Source: CALJDF01 sp038121105 (GTDB taxonomy: Bacteria > Pseudomonadota > Alphaproteobacteria > SHVP01). Taken from it: a DNA stretch of 64,000 nt. The position numbers were made by a program, and so were the translations under genes. This document shows, piece by piece, positions 53,222-62,683 of this stretch; the stretch's first letter is position 1; every line of letters starts with the position of its first letter. The stretch lies in the NCBI GenBank assembly GCA_038121105.1, contig JAYONB010000003.1:124001-188000 (forward strand), given 5' to 3'. The notes beneath the pieces are model-generated. The model searched no databases. It was not told where the DNA came from and was given only the letters and a program-made list of their open reading frames with translations.

Positions 53222-55335
53222 GACCCGATCAAAGATCGCCAAGCGGCCTCGTCGTAGATGTCGAGGCCGAGTTCTTCGGCCTTTTTACGTTTCGAACCGG
53301 CGCCCGGCCCGGCCACGACGATGTCGGTCTTGGCCGATACCGAGCCCGCGACCTTGGCGCCGAGCGCTTCGGCCTGGGCCTTGGCTTCGCCCCGGCTCAT
53401 GGTTTCCAGCGTGCCGGTAAAGACCACCGTCTTGCCCGCAACCGGCGAATCGGTTTGGGTCTGCGCCAGGGGCTCGATGGCAGCGAGTTCGCGTTGCAGG
53501 TCGCGGACGACCTCGAGGTTGTGGGGTTCGGCGAAGAAATCGACCAGCGCACCCGCAACCTTGGTCCCGATGCCGTCGATGTCCATCAAATCGGTCCACG
53601 CCGCGCCATCGCGGTCTTGAGCCGCGATCAACGCGTCGATCAAGGCGTCCAGGCTGTCGTAGTGGCGCGCCAGAAGCTTCGCATTCGCCTGTCCGATGTG
53701 GCGGATGCCGAGCGCGTAGATAAAGCGGTCAAGCCCGATCGTTCGCCGGACGTCGATCGCATCGAACAACTTGGCGACGGACTGCGCGCCCCACCCTTCT
53801 TTTTCGGCCAACGCGCCATGTTCTTGGCCGTCTTGCGCGGCAAGGCGAAAGATATCGCCGGGGGATTTGATGCGCCCCTCTTCCCAAAACGCCGTGATCT
53901 GCTTTTCACCCAGACCTTCGATATCGAAGGCATCGCGCGACACGAAGTGCTTGAGCCGTTCGACGGCCTGTGCCGGGCAAATCAAACCGCCGGTGCAGCG
54001 CTTGACCTTTTCAAGTTCGCCGGACTCGAGCTGTTCGCGTACCGCCGCGCTGCCGCAGCGCGGGCATGTGTCGGGAAACACGAACGCTTCGGCTTTTTTG
54101 GGCCGTTTTTCGGCGACGACCGAAAAGATTTGCGGGATCACGTCGCCGGCACGCTGCACCACCACGGTATCGCCGACCCGGACGTCCTTGCGTTTGATCT
54201 CTTCTTCGTTGTGCAACGTGGCGTTGGTGACGACCACGCCGCCTACGGTCACCGGTTCGAGGCGCGCGACGGGGGTCAACGCGCCGGTGCGGCCAACCTG
54301 AATCTCGATATCGCGCAGTTCGGTTTGCGCCTGCTCGGCCGCAAATTTATGGGCGATCGCCCAACGCGGGCTGCGCGTCACTTGTCCCAATCGTTCTTGC
54401 CAATCGAGACGGTCGACCTTGTAGACGACGCCGTCGATATCGAACGGCAGGTCGGCGCGCGTCGCATCGAGGTGTCGATAGTGCGCCAAGACTTCTTCGA
54501 TGGTCAGACAGCGCTTCGTCGGCTCGTTGAGCGTGAACCCCATCGCGGCCAGACGGTCGCGTGCGGCACACAGCGTCTCGCCGAGCGGTTCGGAAATCTC
54601 GCCCCAGGCATACCCGAAAAAGCGGAGGTTGCGCGATGCCGTGACGGTCGAATCGAGTTGCCGAAGACTGCCGGCAGCGGAATTGCGCGGGTTGGCGTAG
54701 AGCGGCTTTCCGACGGCCTCTTGCGCTTGGTTGAGGGCGATGAAGTCGTCGCGCCGCATGTAGACCTCACCACGCACTTCGAGCACCTCGGGAACGTTCT
54801 TGCCCTTTAGGCGATGGGGGACGTCCTTCAGCGTCATGATGTTGCGCGTGATGTCCTCGCCTTCGGTTCCGTCACCCCGCGTCGCCGCCTGGACCAACAC
54901 CCCCTTTTCGTAGCGCAGGGAGGCGGACAGCCCGTCGATTTTGGGTTCGGCGACGATCGCCAACTCAGCAGAAGCGTCGAGGCTGAGGAAACGGCGAATA
55001 CGCTCGGCAAAATCGGCTATGTCCTCGTCGGCGAAGGCATTGTTGAGCGACAGCATGGGCCGACGATGCACGACCTTGGCGAACTGGGTAGCGGGCGCGG
55101 CGCCGACGCGCAACGACGGGCTGTCCTTGCGCACCAGTTTGGGGAAGCGGGTCTCGATGTCCTCGTTACGCCGTCGCAAGGCGTCGTAGGCGGCATCGCT
55201 GATCTTGGGCGCGTCTTTTTCGTGGTAGAGGCGATCGTGTTCGGCGATCTCGGTCGCCAATCGCTTGAGTTCGGCCTTGGCCTGTTTCTCGTCGAGGTCG
55301 GCTACCGCAACGTCGGCAGATGGAGATGCGGCCAT
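53218..55335 (-). CDS. ligA: NAD+-dependent DNA ligase
   Basis: Joins nicks in replication and repair using NAD+. 705 residues. The Ia domain with DRLYHEKDAPKISDAAYD, adenylation Lys132 in AEPKIDGLSAS, the OB fold, a zinc finger with CPRCGSAAVREQ and CTGGLICPAQ (four Cys), helix-hairpin-helix repeats, and the C-terminal BRCT domain (GKTVVFTGTLETMSRGEAK). All key residues are present. Follows recN after 3 bases. Confidence 0.98.
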   Translation of the reverse strand: MAASPSADVAVADLDEKQAKAELKRLATEIAEHDRLYHEKDAPKISDAAYDALRRRNEDIETRFPKLVRKDSPSLRVGAAPATQFAKVVHRRPMLSLNNAFADEDIADFAERIRRFLSLDASAELAIVAEPKIDGLSASLRYEKGVLVQAATRGDGTEGEDITRNIMTLKDVPHRLKGKNVPEVLEVRGEVYMRRDDFIALNQAQEAVGKPLYANPRNSAAGSLRQLDSTVTASRNLRFFGYAWGEISEPLGETLCAARDRLAAMGFTLNEPTKRCLTIEEVLAHYRHLDATRADLPFDIDGVVYKVDRLDWQERLGQVTRSPRWAIAHKFAAEQAQTELRDIEIQVGRTGALTPVARLEPVTVGGVVVTNATLHNEEEIKRKDVRVGDTVVVQRAGDVIPQIFSVVAEKRPKKAEAFVFPDTCPRCGSAAVREQLESGELEKVKRCTGGLICPAQAVERLKHFVSRDAFDIEGLGEKQITAFWEEGRIKSPGDIFRLAAQDGQEHGALAEKEGWGAQSVAKLFDAIDVRRTIGLDRFIYALGIRHIGQANAKLLARHYDSLDALIDALIAAQDRDGAAWTDLMDIDGIGTKVAGALVDFFAEPHNLEVVRDLQRELAAIEPLAQTQTDSPVAGKTVVFTGTLETMSRGEAKAQAEALGAKVAGSVSAKTDIVVAGPGAGSKRKKAEELGLDIYDEAAWRSLIGS

Positions 55336-55338
55336 GGG

Positions 55339-57018
55339 TTAGCGGCCGGCTTGTTCGATCAGCCGCGCCGCCTGGGCGCGCGCCTCTTCGGTGACTTCTT
55401 CGCCCGACAGCATGCGTGCGATTTCTTCGCGGCGTCGCTCGGGCTCCAATTCTTCAACCGCCACCGTGGTCATCTTGGCGCCGTTCCCCCCCGCCCCCTT
55501 GGCGATGCGCCAATGCACCTGGCCGCGCGCCGCGACCTGGGGCGAATGGGTGACCACCAGGACTTGGTGGTCCTCGGCCAGCGCCAACAATCGATCGCCG
55601 ACGGCCGCCGCGGTGGCGCCGCCGATGCCCGAATCCGCCTCGTCGAATACCAGGGTGGAAATGCTGTCCTGCCCGGCGAGCACGACTTGCAGCGCCAGCA
55701 TGAACCGGCTGAGCTCGCCGCCGGAGGCGATTCGCGCCAGCGGCGCAAACGGCTGGCCCTTATTGGTGACGGCTTCGAAGGCAATGTCGTCCTTGCCGTC
55801 CTGGGACCAATCTCCCGTCGGCTTTTCGCGCAGGACGACCTTGAACTCTGCGCCATCGAGCTTGAGCGGCGCGAGCTCCTTGGCGATAGCTTTTTCCAGG
55901 GCGGCTCCGGCTTTGGCACGCTTTTTCGATACCGCATCGGCCTCGGCCTCGAAGGCCTGGCGCGCCTCGGCGGCGGCCTGGCGGAACTGATCGATGCGGG
56001 CATCGCCTTGCTGGATCGACTGCAATTGGGTTTCGAAGTCGTCGCGCAAGCCGGCCAGCGCGCCGATTTCGCAGCCATGCTTGCGCGCTACCGCGCGCAG
56101 GGCGAAGAGTCGATCTTCGAGGGTTTCCAGGGTACCGCCCTCGAGATCGAGGGTCGTCGCGGCTTGGTCGAGCGCTTCGACGGCTTCGTCGACCTCGATC
56201 GCCGCGCGCTGCAAGGCGTCGACGGCGCGGTCGAGCGCCCCAGCGGCATCCTTGGAGACCCGTTCGAGAATGCGCTGGGCGACGCGCAGCCGATCCGACA
56301 CGCTCGATTCGTCGGCCAATTCGGCTTGGGCGGCGGTCAGCGCTTCGGCCAATTTCTCGGCATGTTTGAGGACGGTGCGGCGATCGTTGAGTTCGTCTTC
56401 TTCTCCGGCCCGCGGCGCCAGGGCGTTGAGTTCGTCGAGCGCATGGCGGAGGAACTCCTCCTCGGCGCGGGCTTTGGCAAGTCCGGCCTCGGTGTCGGCC
56501 AACAGGTCGGCCGCCGATTGCCAGGTCGCGTAGCGCTTGGCGATTTTGTCGAGCGGGCTTTGTAGCCCGCCATAAAGATCGAGGAGACGGCGGTGGTTTG
56601 CCGCCGACAGGAGCGCATGGCTTTCGCTTTGCACCTGTATTTCGACCAGCGATTCGCCCACCTCGCGGAGGAAACCGACGCTAACGGGCTCGTCGTTGAC
56701 GAAAGCGCGGCTGCGCCCATCCGCCGACAACGTGCGGCGAAGGACGACCGTATCCTCGATCTCGATCCCGCGATCGGCGGCCAACGCGCGCACGGGCGCC
56801 TCGGCTTCGATCTCGAATACGGCGCTTACCGTCGCTTGGGGTTTGTCGGCTCGAACCAGGCCGGAATCGGCCCGCGCGCCCAAGGCAAGCCCAAGGGCAT
56901 CCAGCAAGATCGATTTGCCGGCGCCGGTTTCGCCTGTAAGAACATTGAGCCCGGAGTGAAACCCGATGGTCAGACGTTCGACGATCACGACATCCTTGAT
57001 GGACAGCGTGAGCAACAT
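55339..57018 (-). CDS. recN: DNA repair protein RecN
   Basis: SMC-like ATPase for double-strand break repair. 559 residues from the ATG at 57018; the frame stays open upstream to 57123, but this start fits the family. Walker A GETGAGKS at 29-36, a long coiled coil (about 155-365), then signature RIASGGELSRFMLALQ and Walker B TLVFDEADSGIGG near 455-490. Between bamD and ligA, as in many relatives. Confidence 0.97.
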   Translation of the reverse strand: MLLTLSIKDVVIVERLTIGFHSGLNVLTGETGAGKSILLDALGLALGARADSGLVRADKPQATVSAVFEIEAEAPVRALAADRGIEIEDTVVLRRTLSADGRSRAFVNDEPVSVGFLREVGESLVEIQVQSESHALLSAANHRRLLDLYGGLQSPLDKIAKRYATWQSAADLLADTEAGLAKARAEEEFLRHALDELNALAPRAGEEDELNDRRTVLKHAEKLAEALTAAQAELADESSVSDRLRVAQRILERVSKDAAGALDRAVDALQRAAIEVDEAVEALDQAATTLDLEGGTLETLEDRLFALRAVARKHGCEIGALAGLRDDFETQLQSIQQGDARIDQFRQAAAEARQAFEAEADAVSKKRAKAGAALEKAIAKELAPLKLDGAEFKVVLREKPTGDWSQDGKDDIAFEAVTNKGQPFAPLARIASGGELSRFMLALQVVLAGQDSISTLVFDEADSGIGGATAAAVGDRLLALAEDHQVLVVTHSPQVAARGQVHWRIAKGAGGNGAKMTTVAVEELEPERRREEIARMLSGEEVTEEARAQAARLIEQAGR

Positions 57019-57023
57019 GGACG

Positions 57024-57839
57024 TCAGAACACCCGACGGAACGTACGGGAGATAAATGATCCTTCGTCTTCGACCGGTTCGAGGTCTTCGCCCTGCAGCA
57101 ATCGGTAGGCATCGACATACCACTCGCTACCGGGATAGTTGAAACCCAGTACGGCGGCAGCCGATTGCGCTTCTTTTTGGAGCCCCAGCGCCAAATAGGT
57201 CTCGGTAAGGCGGTGGAGCGCCTCGGGTACGTGGGTGGTGGTCTGGAAATCGACGATGACCTGCTTGAAGCGGTTGAGCGCCGCCAGGTCTTCGCCCCGT
57301 CGCTGGTAGTAGCGCCCGATTTCCATTTCCTTGCCGGCCAAATGATCGCGCGTCAAATCGATCTTTAGACGGGCATCCCGCGCATATTCGCTGTCGGGAA
57401 AGCGACGGATCACTTCGTCCAAGCCGTTAAGCGCCAATTCGGTCAACTTCTGGTCGCGCCCGACGTCGACGATCTGTTCGTAGTACGACACGCCGATCAG
57501 GTAATACGCGTAGGGCACATCCTCAGAACCAGGGTGCAACTGGATGTAGCGCTGCGCGGAAATGATCGCGTCGTCGAATTCGTTGTCTTGGTAGTGGGAA
57601 AACGCGGTCATCAGCTGCGCGCGAGTCGCCCAGATCGAATAGGGATGCTGGCGTTCGACCTCGTCGAAGCTCGCCGCCGCCTCTTCGTAGCGGCCCGCGA
57701 TCAGGTTATCCATACCTTCGTTGTAGAGCTGTTCGACGGGGCGCTCGACATAGGCGACCTCCTCCCGTCCGGTGTTGCAGCCCGCCACGACGAGCGCCAG
57801 CAAGGCCACCGCCCAGCCTGCACGATGCGACCGCCTCAT
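57024..57839 (-). CDS. bamD: outer membrane assembly lipoprotein BamD
   Basis: Essential part of the BAM complex, which inserts beta-barrel proteins. 271 residues from the ATG at 57839. Lipobox VVAGC (Cys near 20), then TPR repeats: LYNEGMDNLIAGRYEEAAAS, HYQDNEFDDAIISAQRYIQL, EVIRRFPDSEYARDARL. The frame is open upstream, but the signal peptide fixes the start. RecN begins 5 bases after its stop. Confidence 0.96.
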   Translation of the reverse strand: MRRSHRAGWAVALLALVVAGCNTGREEVAYVERPVEQLYNEGMDNLIAGRYEEAAASFDEVERQHPYSIWATRAQLMTAFSHYQDNEFDDAIISAQRYIQLHPGSEDVPYAYYLIGVSYYEQIVDVGRDQKLTELALNGLDEVIRRFPDSEYARDARLKIDLTRDHLAGKEMEIGRYYQRRGEDLAALNRFKQVIVDFQTTTHVPEALHRLTETYLALGLQKEAQSAAAVLGFNYPGSEWYVDAYRLLQGEDLEPVEDEGSFISRTFRRVF

Positions 57840-57956
57840 GGCCGAAACCCGCTGCGATTGCGATTCAAGGATGCTCGCTCGTCCGAAAGTGGTATCATGT
57901 TCGTCCATTTTGCCCGTTGGGATTGCGATGCCGCGATCCTTTTGGGTTGCAGAGCC

Positions 57957-58343
57957 ATGACGGAAATCCGCATGAGTGACCTCGCCAAGAAGATCGACGA
58001 CCACGTCGGCCGCCAGATTCGCAAACGACGCAATCTGCTGGGCCTGACCCAAGAGCAGCTCGCCGATGCCCTAGGCATATCATATCAGCAAGTTCAAAAA
58101 TACGAGACTGCGGCGAACCGCGTGAGCGCCGGACGGCTCTACGAAATTGCCGCGAAATTGGATACCGAAATTGGCTTTTTCTTCGAAGGGTTGGACCCCT
58201 CGCTGGCGGTGACGCCGGTCGAACATGGCGGCAAAACTCGGTCGACGGTTGAACTGGTGCGTAGTTTCAGCGGGATCGGCGATGCCGCGGTGCGGTCGGC
58301 CGTCGTCGGACTGGTGAAGGACCTAAGCGCCGAACCGGACTGA
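57957..58343 (+). CDS. XRE-family transcriptional regulator
   Basis: 128 residues. Helix-turn-helix at about 16-70: IRKRRNLLGLTQEQLADALG then ISYQQVQKYETAANRVSAGR. The C-terminal part is short with LVRSFSGIGDAAVRSAVVGL. A small alphaproteobacterial family of this type is widespread; targets are unknown. Divergent from bamD, it reaches the end of lpxC, abutting it without a gap (stop at 58343, lpxC stop at 58344). Confidence 0.9.
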   Translation: MTEIRMSDLAKKIDDHVGRQIRKRRNLLGLTQEQLADALGISYQQVQKYETAANRVSAGRLYEIAAKLDTEIGFFFEGLDPSLAVTPVEHGGKTRSTVELVRSFSGIGDAAVRSAVVGLVKDLSAEPD

Positions 58344-59273
58344 TTAGGCCATGGCCGCGGCCGGAACGGCCTCGGGCGACCAATCGCGGGCCACTTCGGG
58401 CTGCACCGCGTCGGCGAGCGTCTCGCGCCGCCACGCCGACCGATCGGCGAATACTTCGGCCAGCAATTTGTGGTTCAGGGCGTGACCCGAACGGATCCCT
58501 TCGAACCGCCCGACAAGACGGGCCCCGGCAAGGAACAAGTCGCCGATCGAATCGAGCACTTTGTGGCGCACGAATTCGTCGCCGTAGCGCAACCCGCCGT
58601 CGTTCATGACCCCATCGTCGGTGACCACGACGGCGTTCTCCAGCGACCCGCCTTGCGCCAGGCCCCGGGCGCGCAGCGCGTCGACCTCGTGGGCGAAACC
58701 GAAAGTGCGGGCACGACAAATCTCGGATTTAAAGCCGCCCTCGTGCAACGCCATGGCGCATTGCTGGTTGCCGATGACCGGCGAATCGTAGTCGATCTCG
58801 AACGCCACCGAGAACCCGTCGCCCGGCGACAGCGTCGCCCGGGCGTCACCCGCGCGCACTTCGATGGGGCGCAGAATCCGAATGACCTCGCGCGGCGTGC
58901 CCTGGTCGACAATGCCGGCGCATTCGATGAGAAAGACGAACGGCGCCGCGCTGCCGTCCATGATGGGCACTTCGGGACCGTCGACTTCGATGAGCGCGTT
59001 GTCGATGCCGCAGCCATAGAGCGCGGCCATCAGATGCTCAATCGTGGAGACCTTGACGCCGTCGCGGTTGGCGACGGTGGTGCACAAATCGCTGGCGACG
59101 ACGTTCTCGTAGGATGCCGCAACCCGCGGCTCGCCCTCGTCGATGTCGGCGCGATAAAAGATGATTCCGGTATTGGGGGCCGCCGGATGCAGGGTCAGCG
59201 ACACCTTGGCGCCACCATGAAGGCCGACGCCGCTGCATGAAATCCGGTTACGAAGAGTCTGCTGATGGGTCAC
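58344..59273 (-). CDS. lpxC: UDP-3-O-acyl-N-acetylglucosamine deacetylase
   Basis: First committed step of lipid A synthesis, a zinc enzyme. 309 residues. Zinc ligand His80 in STIEHLMAALYG, and others in DEFVRHKVLDSIGDL (His, Asp) near 226-240; catalytic HALNHKLLAEVF near 258-269. Follows ftsZ after a 186-base gap with a 12-bp hairpin. Lipid A synthesis confirms a Gram-negative. Confidence 0.98.
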   Translation of the reverse strand: MTHQQTLRNRISCSGVGLHGGAKVSLTLHPAAPNTGIIFYRADIDEGEPRVAASYENVVASDLCTTVANRDGVKVSTIEHLMAALYGCGIDNALIEVDGPEVPIMDGSAAPFVFLIECAGIVDQGTPREVIRILRPIEVRAGDARATLSPGDGFSVAFEIDYDSPVIGNQQCAMALHEGGFKSEICRARTFGFAHEVDALRARGLAQGGSLENAVVVTDDGVMNDGGLRYGDEFVRHKVLDSIGDLFLAGARLVGRFEGIRSGHALNHKLLAEVFADRSAWRRETLADAVQPEVARDWSPEAVPAAAMA

Positions 59274-59418
59274 GAAAGCCCCCCCGGGGCGCTGCCGACC
59301 ATCTGGCCGGCATTAGAAAATACTGAAAAAAACAACTGTTTATGTACGAACTCTGCGATCTTTTTCTAACAACGTCCGGGGCACCAGACAATTCAACGAT
59401 TGTTACACAATGTTACGC

Positions 59419-59450
59419 GGGACCGGCGCGGTGGAGGGCGCGCCGGTCCC
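59419..59450 (-). terminator. strong hairpin after ftsZ
   Basis: GGGACCGGCGCG (59419-59430) and CGCGCCGGTCCC (59439-59450) form a perfect 12-bp stem with an 8-base loop, directly after the ftsZ stop. No T-run follows (GCGTAACA), so it is likely a Rho-dependent or partial terminator, or mRNA stabiliser, before lpxC. The direct repeat GTTAC (59402-59416) lies just beyond it. Confidence 0.6.
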
Positions 59451-59459
59451 ACGACTCAT

Positions 59460-61343
59460 CTAGTTGGCCTGGCGGCGGAGGAAGGCCGGAATTTCGAGCA
59501 GATCCTCCTCCGGTTCCGGTGCCAACCCTTGTGGCGCCGGGGTCGCCTCGGTCGCAACCGGGGCTTCCTTCTCGAACGCTTTCTTCTCGGCCGCAGGTGC
59601 GGGGCCGGCAGGTGAGGTCACGGCCGGTTTCGCCGCGGTCATCGCGGGCTTGGCGGTTGTCGTATCGAGGCGCGGTTCGGTCCGCTTGGCTTTCGCGTCG
59701 CTGCCCGCTTCCTTGGCGAGCACCGCATCCCAAACCTTATCGTCCGCCGGTTCCGCTTCCCTGTTTTTGCGGCCGCCGGTCATCCGTTCGAACAAGCTGG
59801 GGCCGCGCCGCGGCTTTTTGGGCTCGGCCGCACCGGCATTGGTGAGGGCCGCCTCGGCAAACGGATCAGGCTTGGCCAAGGGCTCCCGGCGAACCGGCGC
59901 CGCGGCACGCGGCGGAATGAACGGCTCCCGTGCCGGCGCCGCTTCGGCCTTGGGTGCAGGCTCGGCGACCGGTGCCGCGGTTGCCGTCGGCGCCTTTTCG
60001 TCGACCGGCGGTTTGGCGACGGGGGCTTTGGCGATGGGCGATCTCTCCATCTCCGCCCGCACTTCGATCGGCCGGGGTGCCGGCGTCGGTGCCTTTGCGG
60101 CAGGCGCCGGTGCGGGTTGACTGACCGCGGGTTGGGGTTCCGGCATCGCGAGCGCGGCCGCGGTGGCAGCGCCGCCAGATGCGACCGCCGGTGCGACAGG
60201 GGCGGCCTCTTGCGGGACGACCAACGGACGCGCCATGGCCGGCGCGGCATTGGGCCGATTGAAGGCCAGGGCCGGTTGCGGCGTCGGGACCGGTTCGAAC
60301 GACCGGTCGTCTTCGATGGTGCGGCTGGCAACCGCAGGCTCGGGGTAGAGCGTATGGAGACTGGGGTTGGCCTGTTCTTCGGCGTCGATCCCGGTGGCGA
60401 CCACCGATACGCGGACGCTGCCCTCGAGGCTTTCGTCGAAAATGGAGCCGAAAATGATGTTGGCCTCGGGATCGACCTCGTCGCGAATGCGGTTGGCCGC
60501 CTCGTCGACTTCGTAGAGGGTCATATCCGGACCACCCGAAATGTTGATCAGCACGCCGCGGGCGCCCTTCATCGACACTTCATCGAGTAACGGATTGGAG
60601 ATCGCGGCCTCCGCGGCATCGATCGCCCGGCCCTCGCCGTCGGCTTCGCCCGTGCCCATCATCGCCTTGCCCATTTCGGCCATGACAGCCCGCACATCGG
60701 CAAAGTCGAGGTTGATCAGGCCCGGCATGACCATGAGATCGGTCACGCCCCGCACGCCCGAATAGAGGACGTCGTCGGCCATCTTGAAGGCATCCGCAAA
60801 GGTGGTCTTTTCGTTGGCCACACGGAACAGGTTTTGGTTGGGAATAATGATCAGGGTGTCGACATAGCGTTCGAGCTCTTCGATGCCTTGATCGGCAAGC
60901 GTCATGCGGTGACCGCCCTCGAATTGGAACGGCTTGGTCACGACGCCCACGGTCAGAATGCCGGCTTCGCGCGCGGCATGCGCGATGATCGGCGCCGCAC
61001 CGGTCCCGGTGCCGCCCCCCATTCCGGCGGTGATGAAGGCCATATGAGAGCCAGCCAAGGCTTCCATCAATTCGGGAAGCGATTCCTCGGCGGCGCGACG
61101 ACCGACATCGGGATTGGACCCTGCACCCAAACCTTGGGTGACGTTGATACCCAGTTGGATACGCCGTTCGGACCGCGACTGCGCAAGCGATTGCGCGTCG
61201 GTGTTGGCCACGATGAAGTCGACGCCTTCAAGTTCGGCGTTGATCATGTTGTTTACGGCATTGCCACCGGCGCCGCCAACACCGACGACGATGATCCGAG
61301 GCTGTAGCTCGGTCATAGCGGGAACACTTAAATTAATGGTCAT
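59460..61343 (-). CDS. ftsZ: cell division protein FtsZ with long C-terminal linker
   Basis: Tubulin-like GTPase forming the Z ring. 627 residues from the ATG at 61343, which has GGAGGG six bases before it; an in-frame GTG at 61349 is too close to the ribosome site. The GTPase core holds GGGTGTG at 109-115. From about 320 to 610 there is a low-complexity Ala/Pro/Lys/Glu-rich linker, much longer than in E. coli (383 aa in total), and the end LLEIPAFLRRQ is the conserved tail that binds FtsA and others. Long linkers are known in alphaproteobacteria. Confidence 0.98.
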   Translation of the reverse strand: MTINLSVPAMTELQPRIIVVGVGGAGGNAVNNMINAELEGVDFIVANTDAQSLAQSRSERRIQLGINVTQGLGAGSNPDVGRRAAEESLPELMEALAGSHMAFITAGMGGGTGTGAAPIIAHAAREAGILTVGVVTKPFQFEGGHRMTLADQGIEELERYVDTLIIIPNQNLFRVANEKTTFADAFKMADDVLYSGVRGVTDLMVMPGLINLDFADVRAVMAEMGKAMMGTGEADGEGRAIDAAEAAISNPLLDEVSMKGARGVLINISGGPDMTLYEVDEAANRIRDEVDPEANIIFGSIFDESLEGSVRVSVVATGIDAEEQANPSLHTLYPEPAVASRTIEDDRSFEPVPTPQPALAFNRPNAAPAMARPLVVPQEAAPVAPAVASGGAATAAALAMPEPQPAVSQPAPAPAAKAPTPAPRPIEVRAEMERSPIAKAPVAKPPVDEKAPTATAAPVAEPAPKAEAAPAREPFIPPRAAAPVRREPLAKPDPFAEAALTNAGAAEPKKPRRGPSLFERMTGGRKNREAEPADDKVWDAVLAKEAGSDAKAKRTEPRLDTTTAKPAMTAAKPAVTSPAGPAPAAEKKAFEKEAPVATEATPAPQGLAPEPEEDLLEIPAFLRRQAN

Positions 61344-61432
61344 TCTCACCCTCCACGGTTACTGACCTTCATGTTTTTCTCCTCCTGAGATCCATCCCTA
61401 CCTCTGGTTTTCCTGCCGACTTCTATGGCCGG

Positions 61433-62680
61433 TCAGAAATTGGTCGCCAGCCATCGGCCGATGCGCGAAAACGCGCCCCCGGCGACGGCAGGTTCAACAG
61501 AAACGACATTCTCGAAAGCCGGCAGCTGCTGCCGCACGGCCAGACTGAGCAACCCGGCGCAGGTCGAGAACGCGGGGCCGCCGGTAGCTTCGGCAAGACC
61601 GCCGACCCGAATGGGGCGGCCGAGCCGGACTTGTTTGTCGAGGACGCGCGCCGCGAGTTCGCGGACGCCCTGAAGTTGGCTCGCCCCGCCGGTCAACACG
61701 ACGCGGCGACCGGCGGCGCGGGCGATGCCCGAGGCCTGCAAACGGTCGCGGACGAGTTCAAGGGTTTCCTCGATGCGCGGCCGGACGATGCCGACCAGCA
61801 TGGAGCGCGAAACTTGCGACATCGCACCGTCTTCGGTTTCGCCGACGATCGGCACGTCGATGGTGTCGCGGTCGTCCGAAGGACCGGGAATGACGCTGGC
61901 GAAGAGAGTCTTGAGCCGCTCGGCGTGAACCGTCGGCGTGGCCAGGCCGCGCGCGACGTCGTTGGTGACGTGACGGCCACCGAGCGGGATCGAATCGGCA
62001 AAGACCATCTCGCCGTCCTTGAACACCGCCATCGAAGTCGTGCCGGCCCCCATATCGATGACGGTCACGCCCAAGCGCATTTCGTCCTCGACGAGACAGG
62101 CAATTCCCGACGCATAGGGCGCCAAGGCGATCCCGGCCGTTTGAAGGTGGCCACGTTCGACGCACAGCGAGAGGTTGCGGAGAGGCCCGCTGGCCACGGT
62201 GACGACATTGATGTCGACGCCAAGGCGCGCGCCGTACATGCCGCGCGGGTCGCGCACGCCGGACGAGCCGTCGATGGTGAAGCCGAGCGGCAGGGAATGC
62301 AGCACCTCGCGCTCGGGATCATCGTCTTCCGGCCGACCCTGTTGCAGAACGCGGCGCAAATCGTTGTCGCCAATGGCGTGGCCGGCAACGGCGACCTCCA
62401 CGCCCACGGTGTGCGACGCCGGGCGTCCGGCCGACATCGCGAGATGAACCTCGCGAACGGTTTCGCCGGCCATACGCTCGGCCGCTTCGACCGCGGCACG
62501 GACCGATTCCTCGGCACGATCCATATCGACAACCGCGCCGGCTTTGACGCCGCGCGAGAGCTGATGCCCGATGCCGACGACCCGGGTGGTGTCGTCCGGC
62601 ATGACGCGGGCGATGAAGCAACAGACCTTGGAACTTCCGAGGTCCAAGGCGGCGATCACTTGACTTCGTCCGTTGGCCAT
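61433..62680 (-). CDS. ftsA: cell division protein FtsA
   Basis: Actin-like ATPase that ties FtsZ to the membrane. 415 residues. ALDLGSSKVCCFIAR near 11-25 (phosphate 1), MGAGTTSMAVFKDGEMV near 206-222 (phosphate 2), and VVLTGGASQLQGVRELAARVL near 330-350 (adenosine motif). The C-terminal RIGRWLATNF is the amphipathic membrane-targeting helix. Starts 3 bases after ftsQ. Confidence 0.97.
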   Translation of the reverse strand: MANGRSQVIAALDLGSSKVCCFIARVMPDDTTRVVGIGHQLSRGVKAGAVVDMDRAEESVRAAVEAAERMAGETVREVHLAMSAGRPASHTVGVEVAVAGHAIGDNDLRRVLQQGRPEDDDPEREVLHSLPLGFTIDGSSGVRDPRGMYGARLGVDINVVTVASGPLRNLSLCVERGHLQTAGIALAPYASGIACLVEDEMRLGVTVIDMGAGTTSMAVFKDGEMVFADSIPLGGRHVTNDVARGLATPTVHAERLKTLFASVIPGPSDDRDTIDVPIVGETEDGAMSQVSRSMLVGIVRPRIEETLELVRDRLQASGIARAAGRRVVLTGGASQLQGVRELAARVLDKQVRLGRPIRVGGLAEATGGPAFSTCAGLLSLAVRQQLPAFENVVSVEPAVAGGAFSRIGRWLATNF

Positions 62681-62683
62681 AGC

